A stretch of 14,835 nt of DNA from JBAROU01 sp049642385. Its GTDB lineage: Bacteria > Chloroflexota > Dehalococcoidia > DSTF01 > RBG-16-68-14. Under the pieces are notes generated by a model that was not told the origin of the DNA, searched no databases, and saw only the letters and a list, made by a program, of their open reading frames with translations. Positions 6,204 to 13,817 of this stretch are shown here, one piece after another. The DNA is taken from NCBI GenBank assembly GCA_049642385.1, contig JBAROU010000037.1, positions 1 through 14,835 of the forward strand, in the 5' to 3' direction. Position 1 is the stretch's first letter, and every line of letters begins with the position of its first letter. The translations under genes and the position numbers were made by a program.

Positions 6204-8558
6204 CTAGGTGCGCTTGCCAGCGGTCGGGTAGTTGCGGACGGCGATGTACGTTACGGCCAGTCCGAACACACACATCACGAGGCCAAGGCCAAATGCGACG
6301 GCCGCCTGCTCCCCACCGACAGCGTCGCCCGCCTTGCCCGTATCCGGCAACGACGCGGGCGGCGCAACCACGGGCACCCGCACGATCTGCATAACGCCGT
6401 CGCAGATGGCCTGCACCGTGATCGTGCCAGTGGTGCTGCCGGCGTGAAGCACCGCCGTGGCGTGTCCACGCGCATCCGTACTGACGTGGCCGCCATCGAT
6501 GTAAACGTCAGCTCCCGGCCGGCTGGCGATGCTAAAGACGCAGTGAGCGCCGGCAATCGGGTTCCCGGCTGAGTCGACGATCGTGACCGTCACCTGAACG
6601 TCCTCGCCGGGCCCAGCCACGACGCCGGCAACGGCGATGGCTCCCTCAGCAGGCACCCCGAGTTCAGCCTGCGTATTCGTCGGCGTCTCGGTTGGCGTGT
6701 TGCTCGGTGCGGGCGTAGGCGTGCTTGTCGCCGATGGCGGTAGTGTGGCCGTGGGTACCGCTGCGGTCGGTGTCGCAGTGTGAGTTGCGGTTGGCGTCGG
6801 CGTGGCCGTGTCGGTCGGAGCGTTCGTCGGCGTCTCGCTCGCCGTGGCCGTGTCGCTCGGAGCGTTCGTCGGCGTCTCGCTCGCCGTGGCCGTGTCGCTC
6901 GGAGCGTTCGTCGGCGTCTCGCTCGCCGTGGCCGTCGCTGCGTTGGTCGGCGTATCCGTCGGTGTGTTCGTAGCCGTGTCCGTAGGCGTGCTCGTGGCCG
7001 TCTCGCTCGCCGTCGCCGTGTCGGTCGGAGCGTTCGTCGGCGTCTCGCTCGCCGTGGCCGTGTCGCTCGGAGCGTTCGTCGGCGTCTCGCTCGCCGTGGC
7101 CGTCGCTGCGTTGGTCGGCGTATCCGTCGCTGCGTTGGTCGGCGTATCCGTCGGTGTGTTCGTAGCCGTGTCCGTAGGCGTGCTCGTGGCCGTCTCGGTC
7201 GGCGTGTCCGTCGGCGTATTCGTCGGTATGTTCGTAGCCGTGTCCGTAGGCGTGGCCGTCGGCGTCGGTGTGTCCGTGGCCGTGTTCGTCGGCGTGTCGG
7301 TCGGTGTGTCCGTCGCCGTCTCGGTCGGCGTGTCGGTCGGTGTGTCCGTCGCCGTCTCGGTCGGCGTGTCGGTCGGTGTGTCCGTCGCTGTTTCGGTCGG
7401 CGTGTCCGTCGGCGTATTCGTCGGTGTTTCGGTCGGCGTGTCCGTCGGCGTATTCGTCGGTGTGTTCGTAGCCGTGTCCGTGGGCGTGCTCGTGGCCGTC
7501 TCGGTCGGCGTGGCCGTCGGCGTCGGTGTGTCCGTCGGCGTGTCGGTCACCGTCGGGGTGTTGGTGGGCGTGCGCGTGTCCGCCGGCCCGCCGTCCTTGA
7601 ACGCGATGTAATGGTACGTCCCTGTTGTGTTCGTTTGGGCGTTCGTGCCCACTTCAAAGCCATCCGCCTGCAGCGCCTGGATGCGGTTCGCGCTTCCTGC
7701 GGACGTGTCCCAGTTGAACGCAAGATCACCTGCAGCACTGGCTGGTCGCCAGACCGCCTGATTGCCGCTGTCGCGTTTCACCCACACAAAGCTCGGCTGA
7801 AACCCGACGCCGGTAATTCCGCGATTATCGAGCCCGTCGCCGACGTAGGTGGACTGCGTGATGTTCGCGCTCGCGTTCCAGGCCATGTAGTGATAGGTCG
7901 TGCCCGACTGGTTGACGTCGATATTGGTGCCGAGCTGGAAGCCATCGGCCTCGATGGCTTGGATTCGGTCCGTAAGCAGAGACGTTCCGGGGATGCGAGA
8001 GGCGGCGTCGCCCGAGAACGAGGCAGTCCGAAAGATGGCTTCGTTGCCGTCGCCAAGCGTCGCCACCCACTCCGCCTGAAAGCCAACGCCTGTGATCGAG
8101 CGGTTGTCCGTGCCGTCGCCAACGTACGTGCCGAGCTTGAGCTCGTCGCCGACCTTCATCGCGACCCAGTAGATGGCCTGGCCGGAGTTGTTGACTCTGC
8201 TGCTCGTGCCGACGGTAAAGCCATCGGCGTCCAGTGATTGGACCAGGTCAGGCTGCAGAGCGTTAGCGAGGTTGAGCTCCTTCGAGGCGTCGCCCGACAT
8301 CGTGCTGGTGCGAGCCACGGCGGTCTGGCCGCAGTCGCACTTGACGAAGACAACATCGGGCTGGAACCCTACGCCGGTGATCTGCCTATTGTCTGTGGCG
8401 TTACCGACGTACGAACCCGTCGCCAGCCGCATCGGTGCGGCAGCCAACGTGTCCGGCGACGACAGCAATCCGAAGGCGAGAACGGCGCCGATGAGCGTCC
8501 CTAGCAGAAGGAGGAGCGGTCGCCAGGCAATTGGCTGTAAGGCGCCAGACGGGCGCAT
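6204..8558 (-). CDS. Secreted repeat protein with Thr/Pro stalk, Ig-like domain and LPDTG anchor
   Basis: A 784-residue surface protein. Residues 1-40 are a signal peptide (hydrophobic PLLLLLGTLIGAVLAFGLL, then a small-residue cleavage region). Three homologous repeats of about 90 residues follow (48-141, 143-236, 237-322), each with YVG(D/N)xxDNRxITGVGFQ near the start and (A/E)DGFxxGT near the end; they resemble an uncharacterised repeat found in large surface or phage proteins. Residues about 327-630 are a threonine/proline/alanine stalk of tetrapeptide-like units (DTPT, ETAT, NAPS). Residues 631-735 look like a Big-1-type Ig domain with Cys673 and Cys719 able to pair. LPDTG (737-741), a hydrophobic segment and an RNYPTAGKRT tail form a sortase-type sorting signal. 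No sortase gene is in view. The ATG has GGAGG 7 bases upstream. It probably acts as a cell-wall or membrane-tethered adhesin; the ligand is unknown. Confidence 0.9.
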   Translation of the reverse strand: MRPSGALQPIAWRPLLLLLGTLIGAVLAFGLLSSPDTLAAAPMRLATGSYVGNATDNRQITGVGFQPDVVFVKCDCGQTAVARTSTMSGDASKELNLANALQPDLVQSLDADGFTVGTSSRVNNSGQAIYWVAMKVGDELKLGTYVGDGTDNRSITGVGFQAEWVATLGDGNEAIFRTASFSGDAASRIPGTSLLTDRIQAIEADGFQLGTNIDVNQSGTTYHYMAWNASANITQSTYVGDGLDNRGITGVGFQPSFVWVKRDSGNQAVWRPASAAGDLAFNWDTSAGSANRIQALQADGFEVGTNAQTNTTGTYHYIAFKDGGPADTRTPTNTPTVTDTPTDTPTPTATPTETATSTPTDTATNTPTNTPTDTPTETPTNTPTDTPTETATDTPTDTPTETATDTPTDTPTETATDTPTDTPTNTATDTPTPTATPTDTATNIPTNTPTDTPTETATSTPTDTATNTPTDTPTNAATDTPTNAATATASETPTNAPSDTATASETPTNAPTDTATASETATSTPTDTATNTPTDTPTNAATATASETPTNAPSDTATASETPTNAPSDTATASETPTNAPTDTATPTPTATHTATPTAAVPTATLPPSATSTPTPAPSNTPTETPTNTQAELGVPAEGAIAVAGVVAGPGEDVQVTVTIVDSAGNPIAGAHCVFSIASRPGADVYIDGGHVSTDARGHATAVLHAGSTTGTITVQAICDGVMQIVRVPVVAPPASLPDTGKAGDAVGGEQAAVAFGLGLVMCVFGLAVTYIAVRNYPTAGKRT
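6336..6350 (-). other. LPDTG sortase-like motif codons
   Basis: TTGCCGGATACGGGC encodes Leu-Pro-Asp-Thr-Gly, residues 737-741 of the surface protein. It is followed by about 14 polar residues, a roughly 20-residue hydrophobic stretch (VAFGLGLVMCVFGLAVTYIAV) and a basic tail. This order fits a cell-wall sorting signal, though the gap between motif and membrane segment is somewhat long. Confidence 0.75.
6669..7580 (-). repeat. In-frame tandem repeat array coding the Thr/Pro stalk
   Basis: About 900 bp of short repeats based on a 6- to 12-bp theme, with higher-order units. A 42-bp unit occurs three times at 6811-6936 and twice at 7021-7104. A 36-bp unit recurs three times at about 7285-7392. 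A larger block at 6853-7005 reappears at about 7021-7196, with one extra 24-bp unit in the second copy. All lengths are multiples of three, so the frame is kept. The array is coding, not a CRISPR: there are no unique spacers. Confidence 0.9.
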
Positions 8559-8641
8559 TCGTGTGCCTCCAGTCTCCTATTGACGAGGCCGCACGGCGAC
8601 GCCAGGTGCACTTCAATGATGGGTACTCCTACTTGGATATT

Positions 8642-8659
8642 CGTCTGGTTGCACAGACG
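8642..8659. repeat. Perfect inverted repeat, 6-bp arms
   Basis: CGTCTG, 6-base centre GTTGCA, CAGACG. It could be an operator or small hairpin upstream of the surface-protein gene, 84 bp from its ATG. There is no T-tract, so it is not a terminator. Confidence 0.45.
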
Positions 8660-8689
8660 CTTGAATGGGGGCCGCGTCCAGTCCGCAAA

Positions 8690-8706
8690 ATAGGGGAAGG
8701 CCCTAT
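8690..8706. repeat. Perfect inverted repeat, 6-bp arms
   Basis: ATAGGG, 5-base centre GAAGG, CCCTAT. It is 30 bp from the previous inverted repeat. No T-tract follows on either strand. It could be a weak hairpin or a protein-binding dyad. Confidence 0.4.
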
Positions 8707-8777
8707 CAGGTCAATGTCGTAGAGGTTAGAAACGGTCGAGCTAGCCAGCGCTTGGCGCTCACCTGACCCTGTTGGAT

Positions 8778-8825
8778 CTCATCCTGAGCCAGCCGAAGGA
8801 TCTCGTCCTGAGCCTGTCGAAGGAC
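8778..8825. repeat. Two tandem copies of a 24-bp element
   Basis: Copy 1 (8778-8801) and copy 2 (8802-8825) share the pattern CTCRTCCTGAGCC, three variable bases, CGAAGGAY and differ at only a few positions. The core TCCTGAGC...TCGAAGGA is similar to a short repeat I recall as dispersed through the genomes of many unrelated high-GC bacteria, usually non-coding. Only this pair is visible here. Confidence 0.7.
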
Positions 8826-9011
8826 GCGCAGCATTGGGAGCTACCGCCCTCACGTCGTACCCTCGATCACGACATGCGCAGAACACCAACCATCCCACAG
8901 CACCTCGCGTCCCCGCGAACCTCGGCCCACCGGGCCAAACAATCAAACAGAACACGCATTTTGCGCACTCCCCAGACTCGACCCGTTCTCTTACACTTCA
9001 GACGATCAAAG

Positions 9012-9923
9012 ATGCCTCCTCGCCTCCCACCGCAAGCAGACCTCCCGCTCCTGCGCCAGCGCCTCCTCGCCTGGCACCGGCGCCGTGCCCAGGAAGCGCC
9101 CTGGCGCACATCCGGCGATCCCTACCACGTCCTCGTCGCCGCCGTCATGGCGCAGCAGACCCAGATGTCGCGCGTCCTCCCCAAGTACGACGAGTTCATC
9201 GCCGCCTTCCCCGCGGTCGAAGCGCTTGCCCGCGCCTCGACCGCGGACGTGCTGCGACGCTGGGCGCCGCTCGGCTACAACATGCGCGCGTTGCGCCTCC
9301 ATCGCGCCGCGCAGCAGGTCGCGCGCGCTGGTGCGTTCCCGCGCACTGCCGCGGAGCTCCAGCGAATCGAGGGCGTCGGGCCGTTCACCGCCGCCATCAT
9401 CGCCTCGTTTGCCTTTGGCGAACCGGTCGCCGCGATCGACACGAACGTCCAGCGCGTCGTCGGACGCCTCCTCGGCGACGAGCGCCTCTCCGGCCGAACG
9501 CTCCAACAAGCCGCGAACGCCCTGCTCGCCCGCAAGGCGAGTGGCCGCTGGAACCAAGCGATGATGGACCTCGGCGCGACGATCTGCACGGCGCGTTCGC
9601 CCCGCTGCGAGTCGTGTCCGCTGGCTCGCTGGTGCCGCTCGCGACGGCGCTTCGCCGCGCGGCCCGCCCAGCGCGTCGCAGAAGCGAAGGCCGCCTACCA
9701 GCCGGGAACGCCGTTCAAAGGCTCCAGGCGCTACTATCGCGGTCGCATTGTCCAGGCGTTGCGTGACCTGCGACCGGGCGCGTCGCTGACCCCAGCGCAG
9801 CTGTTGGCTGATCTGCCCGAACGCGGCAGCCTCGATCAGAGGGGCCTGAACGAACTCCTGGCCGCCCTCGAACGGGACGGCCTCATTCGGCGGACGCCTC
9901 GGAACCGACTGCGGCTGCCCTAG
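9012..9923 (+). CDS. MutY-family DNA glycosylase (HhH-GPD, 4Fe-4S) with altered active site
   Basis: A 303-residue base-excision repair glycosylase. The MutY-like frame is clear: APWR (29-32), DPYHVLVAAVMAQQTQ (36-51), the helix-hairpin-helix GVGPFTAAI (121-129), AIDTNVQRV (141-149) with catalytic Asp143, and an Fe-S loop C-X6-C-X2-C-X5-C (Cys192, 199, 202, 208). In MutY the segment reads SEVMLQQT with an essential Glu; here it is AAVMAQQT, so Ala44 (codon GCC at 9141-9143) replaces it. The Tyr of GVGPYT is Phe125. No NUDIX-like 8-oxoG recognition domain is present; instead a roughly 70-residue end (GSRRYYRGRIVQALR, then a winged-helix-like part) follows. MutY's usual job is removing A opposite 8-oxoG; this protein may have another substrate or reduced activity. 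The ATG lacks a clear ribosome-binding site; upstream codons are not family-like. Confidence 0.88.
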   Translation: MPPRLPPQADLPLLRQRLLAWHRRRAQEAPWRTSGDPYHVLVAAVMAQQTQMSRVLPKYDEFIAAFPAVEALARASTADVLRRWAPLGYNMRALRLHRAAQQVARAGAFPRTAAELQRIEGVGPFTAAIIASFAFGEPVAAIDTNVQRVVGRLLGDERLSGRTLQQAANALLARKASGRWNQAMMDLGATICTARSPRCESCPLARWCRSRRRFAARPAQRVAEAKAAYQPGTPFKGSRRYYRGRIVQALRDLRPGASLTPAQLLADLPERGSLDQRGLNELLAALERDGLIRRTPRNRLRLP

Positions 9924-9947
9924 CGCCCTAGCCCATAACGGCCTGAC

Positions 9948-9956
9948 TGCTATGAT
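9948..9956 (+). promoter_or_regulatory. Extended -10 promoter for the membrane-protein gene
   Basis: TGCTATGAT combines TGn with a hexamer matching five of six consensus positions, 33 bases before the GTG at 9990. The TTGACC at 9961 lies downstream of it and has no good -10 of its own at the proper distance. Confidence 0.45.
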
Positions 9957-9989
9957 CGAGTTGACCCAGAGCGGGTCGCTTTTCACATT

Positions 9990-12302
9990 GTGAACGTTGA
10001 ACTTGGGAGGGAACGACTCGCGATCAACGTCGGGCGGCTCAACCTTGAGCTAAGCCCGCCGGCGGTTGATCTTCGCTCGCTGCCCATCTCTGTCCTGCCC
10101 CTGGCATACATCTGCATCAGCAGCGCCATCGCCGTTTGGCTTTCACCTCCCGAGGAGGTCAAAGCCGCCCTTGCGCTGCCTTCGCTCGCGTTCCTACCCC
10201 TGTTGATTGGTAGCGCTACCTTCCGCTACCTGCCGATCGACACGCCGGAACTCGACTGGTTCGGCCGCTCGCTCATCGGATGGCTGTTGGGGGCGTTGGT
10301 GCTGACGACGTTCGCTGTCCTCCTGCAGTTGGGAGGCCAAGCCTTCCTGCTCGAGCGAATCGGGCTGATTGGCCTCGCGTTGGCAGTCGTAGGCTTTCTC
10401 ATCACGTACGTGCGGTCTCGGCGTCATCGATCGATTCAACTACCGATCACCGGTATCGCGGCTGCAGCGCTCGTTGTCGCGATGATCATCGCTGTGGCGC
10501 CGGCGGCAATCACGGCCTGGTACACGCCGTTCCCGCTCATCTCTCAGAACTTCCTCGACCCGCTCTTTTATTCGCAGCCTGCGCTGCGCATGCTCGATCA
10601 CGGTTACATGGACCTCGATAACCTCGCCCATGCCCCGGCGCTCCTCACACTGGTCGCGATACACAGCCAGCTCTACGATGTGCAGCCGCTCTCGTTCGTG
10701 TGGATGGGGCCATTCCTCCTCCACATGGTGCTCGGCGTGGGGCTCTTCCTCTGGGCGCGTGAGGTCTCCGGACGCTGGACGACCGGCGTGCTCGTGGCCG
10801 GCATCGGCGTGTTCATCCTCACGGGCACCATCCTCTTTCAGTCGACGCCCGTCGTGATGCGTTCGAATACGGTGCTCTTCGCACTGGTTCCGATGTGCCT
10901 CTACATCATGCACCGGCTGGTGACCGAGAGCGACACCACGCGCCTGTCCAAAATCGAAGGGCTGATCATGCTCCAGCTCACCGCGGGTGTGCTGTTCGTG
11001 CTGATGAACATCGCCAGGCTGGGCCTGTTCTCAAACGAAGATCGTGTGCCGCTGCTCGTCGGCATCGCGTTCGCCATCGGCGCCGTCTTCGCAACGACGA
11101 ATCGATCCCGCCGACAATGGCCCGGCGTGCTGGCATTTTTCCCGATCATCGTATGCTTCATGGCTTTTCACATTTACGAAGGCGCGATCTTCCTCACGGC
11201 CGTCATCATCTATGGATTTGCCTTATCGCTGCGCGACACGCTCTTCCAGCCGATCCTCGCCCTGGCGATATCGATCGGTGCGGTGGGCTTCTTCTACCTC
11301 CAGGACGCGTTGGTCATCGTCTACCGAAGCGACTTCTCCCTCGCATCGTCGCTTGTGCTCGGTAGCACGTACAACGAGATCCCGATCACATTCGCGACAA
11401 GGATCGATGAAATCACCGGGATCCTTTCCTGGGAGGTCATCACGCTGCTCTGCATCGGGGCAGCCGGCTTCTTCATCCGGCCGCGCAGCTCATACGGGCG
11501 CGCGGTGCTGATCACTGCATCCTTCCTGTTCATCGCGTACATCATGCCAGACGCCCGCGCCCACCGCATCGGACGCGCGATGGCGCCGTTTCTCGCGCTG
11601 CTGTTCGTCGCGGGCGCTGACCACGTCGGGTGGCTCGCACGGCACGCCGTCCGGATGATCGATCGGGACCGGCCCATTGTCCAAGAGATCGTGCAGTTCT
11701 GTTTGCCGGCGGCCGCGTTCTCCGCGATCTTGCTTCCATTCCTGCACTTGTACACGCTCATCCCCGCCGAACAATCACACCACTCGAAAGTGGCGGATGT
11801 CGAATATGCCGTAGCGGACTGGTTCCACGACAACACGGGTGAGAACGTGCGCGTTATAAGCGATTACCGCACGATGCAGATCGTCACGTCGTTTGCGAAC
11901 AAAGTAAGCCTGACCGAACGTCAGCTCTACCCGGTCGAATTGACCGACCAAGGCCGCGCACAGATGGCAGAGATCAAGAACAGCGTTCTCGATGCACCGA
12001 GCTCAGAAGCGGCGTGGAGCGCCATCCAGAGACTCGTCGGCAGCGAGCCCGAGCGCGAGAAAGACTTCCTGAAGGCGGCCGGGCTCTCGACTGAGCAGCC
12101 CACCTACTACGTCGCCTGGACGGGACGCACGTCGCTGTGGGTGGGCGCATCTGGGATTGGTCCGGTTCGGCAGACCAGCGTCCGTGACCCGTACTTCTAC
12201 GAAACGGACATCTTCCGAGACCAGCGCTACTTCCGGCTCGTGGCGAACATCAATGACGGCGCGGGATACATCTACCAGGTGTTGCCCACACCCCAGCCGT
12301 AG
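9990..12302 (+). CDS. Large polytopic membrane protein, possibly a GT-C-type glycosyltransferase
   Basis: A 770-residue protein with about 16 hydrophobic segments between residues 35 and 593 (for example 93-114, 152-177, 235-255, 380-413 and 571-593), then a soluble C-terminal part of about 175 residues. The first long loop after the fifth segment (residues about 178-230, starting YTPFPLISQNF and including LDHGYMDLDNLAHAPALL) and the post-membrane block ADWFHDNTGENVRVISDY resemble the arrangement of GT-C membrane glycosyltransferases and related uncharacterised proteins, where 'W..NT...V.SD' blocks start the periplasmic domain. I cannot assign a donor, an acceptor or a family. The GTG start is chosen because the frame lacks any other start nearby; there is no ribosome-binding site in front of it. 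Neighbours give no hint of a polysaccharide cluster. Confidence 0.75.
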   Translation: MNVELGRERLAINVGRLNLELSPPAVDLRSLPISVLPLAYICISSAIAVWLSPPEEVKAALALPSLAFLPLLIGSATFRYLPIDTPELDWFGRSLIGWLLGALVLTTFAVLLQLGGQAFLLERIGLIGLALAVVGFLITYVRSRRHRSIQLPITGIAAAALVVAMIIAVAPAAITAWYTPFPLISQNFLDPLFYSQPALRMLDHGYMDLDNLAHAPALLTLVAIHSQLYDVQPLSFVWMGPFLLHMVLGVGLFLWAREVSGRWTTGVLVAGIGVFILTGTILFQSTPVVMRSNTVLFALVPMCLYIMHRLVTESDTTRLSKIEGLIMLQLTAGVLFVLMNIARLGLFSNEDRVPLLVGIAFAIGAVFATTNRSRRQWPGVLAFFPIIVCFMAFHIYEGAIFLTAVIIYGFALSLRDTLFQPILALAISIGAVGFFYLQDALVIVYRSDFSLASSLVLGSTYNEIPITFATRIDEITGILSWEVITLLCIGAAGFFIRPRSSYGRAVLITASFLFIAYIMPDARAHRIGRAMAPFLALLFVAGADHVGWLARHAVRMIDRDRPIVQEIVQFCLPAAAFSAILLPFLHLYTLIPAEQSHHSKVADVEYAVADWFHDNTGENVRVISDYRTMQIVTSFANKVSLTERQLYPVELTDQGRAQMAEIKNSVLDAPSSEAAWSAIQRLVGSEPEREKDFLKAAGLSTEQPTYYVAWTGRTSLWVGASGIGPVRQTSVRDPYFYETDIFRDQRYFRLVANINDGAGYIYQVLPTPQP

Positions 12303-12337
12303 ACCTTGAACCTTGCAGGCGCGGCGAAACGCTCCTT

Positions 12338-12346
12338 TGCTATCAT
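12338..12346 (+). promoter_or_regulatory. Extended -10 promoter for the second hydrolase gene
   Basis: TGCTATCAT, nearly identical to the element at 9948-9956, lies 57 bases before the ATG at 12404. A TTGCAG at 12313-12318 is 22 bases upstream, too far for a standard -35. Confidence 0.4.
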
Positions 12347-12403
12347 CTCTCCTCGAGGCACCCTCATGCTACGCCCCGGACAAATCCTGCTGGAGGTTCT
12401 CAC

Positions 12404-13045
12404 ATGGAGATTCACGAGGAAGATCAACTGCGTCTGGTCAAAGTAGGGCCGCTCGGCTCGTTCGCCAACAACGCCTACTTGATTCAGGACACCGATTCGG
12501 GCGACACGCTCCTCATCGACGCCCCGACTGATGGGGAGCGCGTCCTCGATGGACTAGAGGGTGGACGCGTCACGCAGATCGCCGTCACCCACCGCCACCC
12601 GGATCATTGGATGAGCATCGAAGCGCTCAAGGCGGCCACCGGCGCGTCCGTGCTCTGCCACGAGGCCGACCGCGAGCCGTACGCCCAGCATGTGGACAGC
12701 ACGATCGCGGACGGCCAGGAGATCGTTGTGGGCAAGCTGCGCGTGCTCGCGATCCACACGCCCGGGCATACGCCGGGTAGCATCTGCCTGCTCGTCAGAA
12801 GACATCTCATCAGCGGCGATACGCTCTTCCCCGGCGGCCCCGGTCGGACGAGTCGAGCAGAGGACCTGCAGGAGGAGATCCGCTCGATCACCTCACGGCT
12901 GTTTGAGCTGCCGGACGACACTCAGGTGCATCCGGGCCACGGCGATGACGGGACGATCGGCCAGTCCAAGCGCGAGTACGCCATCTTCACCTCAAAGGGA
13001 CACCCTGCGGACCTCTGTGGCGACGTTACGTGGGAGGCAAGCTAG
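12404..13045 (+). CDS. Metallo-beta-lactamase-fold hydrolase, glyoxalase II-like
   Basis: A 213-residue single-domain hydrolase. THRHPDH (62-68) supplies His63, His65, Asp67 and His68; HTPGHTPGS (118-126) gives His122, SGDTLF (137-142) gives Asp139 and HPGHGDDGTIG (176-186) gives His179, the full set for a dinuclear metal site. The order and spacing match small glyoxalase II-like proteins, which hydrolyse thioesters or related bonds; the real substrate is unknown. There is no C-terminal winged helix, unlike the other hydrolase in this window, and the two are only distantly alike, so this is not a recent duplication. GGAGG at 12392-12396 with 7-base spacing fixes the start. It is the last plus-strand gene before a convergent DinB-like gene. 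Confidence 0.9.
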   Translation: MEIHEEDQLRLVKVGPLGSFANNAYLIQDTDSGDTLLIDAPTDGERVLDGLEGGRVTQIAVTHRHPDHWMSIEALKAATGASVLCHEADREPYAQHVDSTIADGQEIVVGKLRVLAIHTPGHTPGSICLLVRRHLISGDTLFPGGPGRTSRAEDLQEEIRSITSRLFELPDDTQVHPGHGDDGTIGQSKREYAIFTSKGHPADLCGDVTWEAS

Positions 13046-13059
13046 GATTGGAATCTTGT

Positions 13060-13074
13060 ACTCGAAGTTCGAGT
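13060..13074. repeat. Perfect 15-bp palindrome between convergent genes
   Basis: ACTCGAA-G-TTCGAGT lies in the 77-bp gap between two convergent stop codons. As a hairpin it would have about 6 bp. A second weak dyad CCCC-TCCA-GGGG is at 13089-13100. Neither is followed by a strong T-tract, so this is at best a weak bidirectional terminator. Confidence 0.45.
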
Positions 13075-13122
13075 TCACACCGTCCTCGCCCCTCCAGGGG
13101 AGAGTCGTTTAGGGCGGAGGTT

Positions 13123-13659
13123 TTACTTCGAGATGGTTACCAGGATCTTGTGGGCGTGCTGGATGTGATCGAGGTCGTGGACTCGTTGGAAGCCGGCCCA
13201 TTCCAGACAGCTGAGAGGCCCAAAGAACGGGTGTGGCAGCGTCATCTCCGTGTCCGGAGCGTCGGGCAGATCGCGCACGGCATCACGGAGGTCGCTGTTC
13301 GTACGCCGTAGGTCATCGAGAACCTGGCGATAGCTCCGGCTGTCGTCCTGGGGCATCATTCCTATGCCCGCACCCTCCAGGTCTTCGGCAGGAGGCACGC
13401 TGCTGCGGGCGATGTGATGGATGAGCTTCGCGATCAGCCGCTCTGTGAAGACCGTGTGCACCGCCAGCTCGTGCAGGCTCCACTCGTCCGGCGCCGGCTT
13501 GCGCTGGGCCTGCTCCTCCGAGGCCGAGCTGTAGATGGCGAGCAGCTCTTCCTGGGTCTCGCGCACGCTTTCGATGATGGCATCAGGGCGCTTGGTCGCG
13601 TGGTCGCGCATGATCGCGACGTAGCGCTCGCGCGCAGCTTGGATATCTTCGCTTACCAT
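13123..13659 (-). CDS. DinB/YfiT-like four-helix protein
   Basis: A 178-residue protein of the DinB superfamily (small metal-binding four-helix bundles, some of them thiol-dependent S-transferases). Signature features: PAPDEWSLHELAVHTVFTER (56-75) with likely metal ligand His68, and VHDLDHIQHAHKI (160-172) with His161 and His165 as the H-x3-H pair. Length and order match the family. The ATG at 13659 is chosen because it begins the first family-like helix; the open frame extends upstream to 13773 but that part is low-complexity and lies in the region divergent from the next gene. The ribosome-binding site is weak. Partner thiol and substrate are unknown. Confidence 0.88.
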   Translation of the reverse strand: MVSEDIQAARERYVAIMRDHATKRPDAIIESVRETQEELLAIYSSASEEQAQRKPAPDEWSLHELAVHTVFTERLIAKLIHHIARSSVPPAEDLEGAGIGMMPQDDSRSYRQVLDDLRRTNSDLRDAVRDLPDAPDTEMTLPHPFFGPLSCLEWAGFQRVHDLDHIQHAHKILVTISK

Positions 13660-13817
13660 CTCACTCGCCGCCTGGCTCCACCTCGGCCCAAGGGGCCGAC
13701 GGAGATTACCAAGAGCGCAGTCGCGTGGCAAGCGACGCGGCGAGGCAGGCGGGGTGAGGGAGTGAAAGAGCAAGGCAATGTCCTTGTTCGCTGCCTAATC
13801 CGGCGCACCTTCGATCC

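Larger units (their letters stand above)
8559..9011. other. Non-coding divergent intergenic region
   Basis: A 453-bp gap between the surface-protein gene (minus) and the glycosylase gene (plus). It contains the ribosome-binding site of the former, two perfect 6-bp inverted repeats (8642-8659 and 8690-8706) and a tandem 24-bp repeat (8778-8825). A TACACT at 8992-8997, 14 bases before the ATG at 9012, is a possible -10. Short open frames here lack ribosome-binding sites and recognisable products. I see no RNA gene. Confidence 0.6.

Noticed and set aside
6669..7580. Possible CRISPR array
   Set aside because: Repeats are direct, in-frame and variable in unit length, without unique spacers; they code for the stalk.
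6780..8237. Long plus-strand open frames full of VGVSVGV or RRRVRR repeats
   Set aside because: They are antisense shadows of the Thr/Pro stalk gene. The minus-strand frame has a ribosome-binding site, signal peptide, domains and sorting signal.
9961..9989. TTGACC with CACATT as a promoter for the membrane gene
   Set aside because: The -10 match is poor and transcription would start inside the coding region; the TGCTATGAT just upstream is better.
13060..13080. tRNA T-loop-like GTTCGAGTT
   Set aside because: No flanking acceptor, D-arm or anticodon structure; it is half of a palindrome.
13660..13773. N-terminal extension of the DinB-like protein
   Set aside because: The extra 38 residues are Pro/Arg-rich and unlike the family, and would push into the divergent promoter region.
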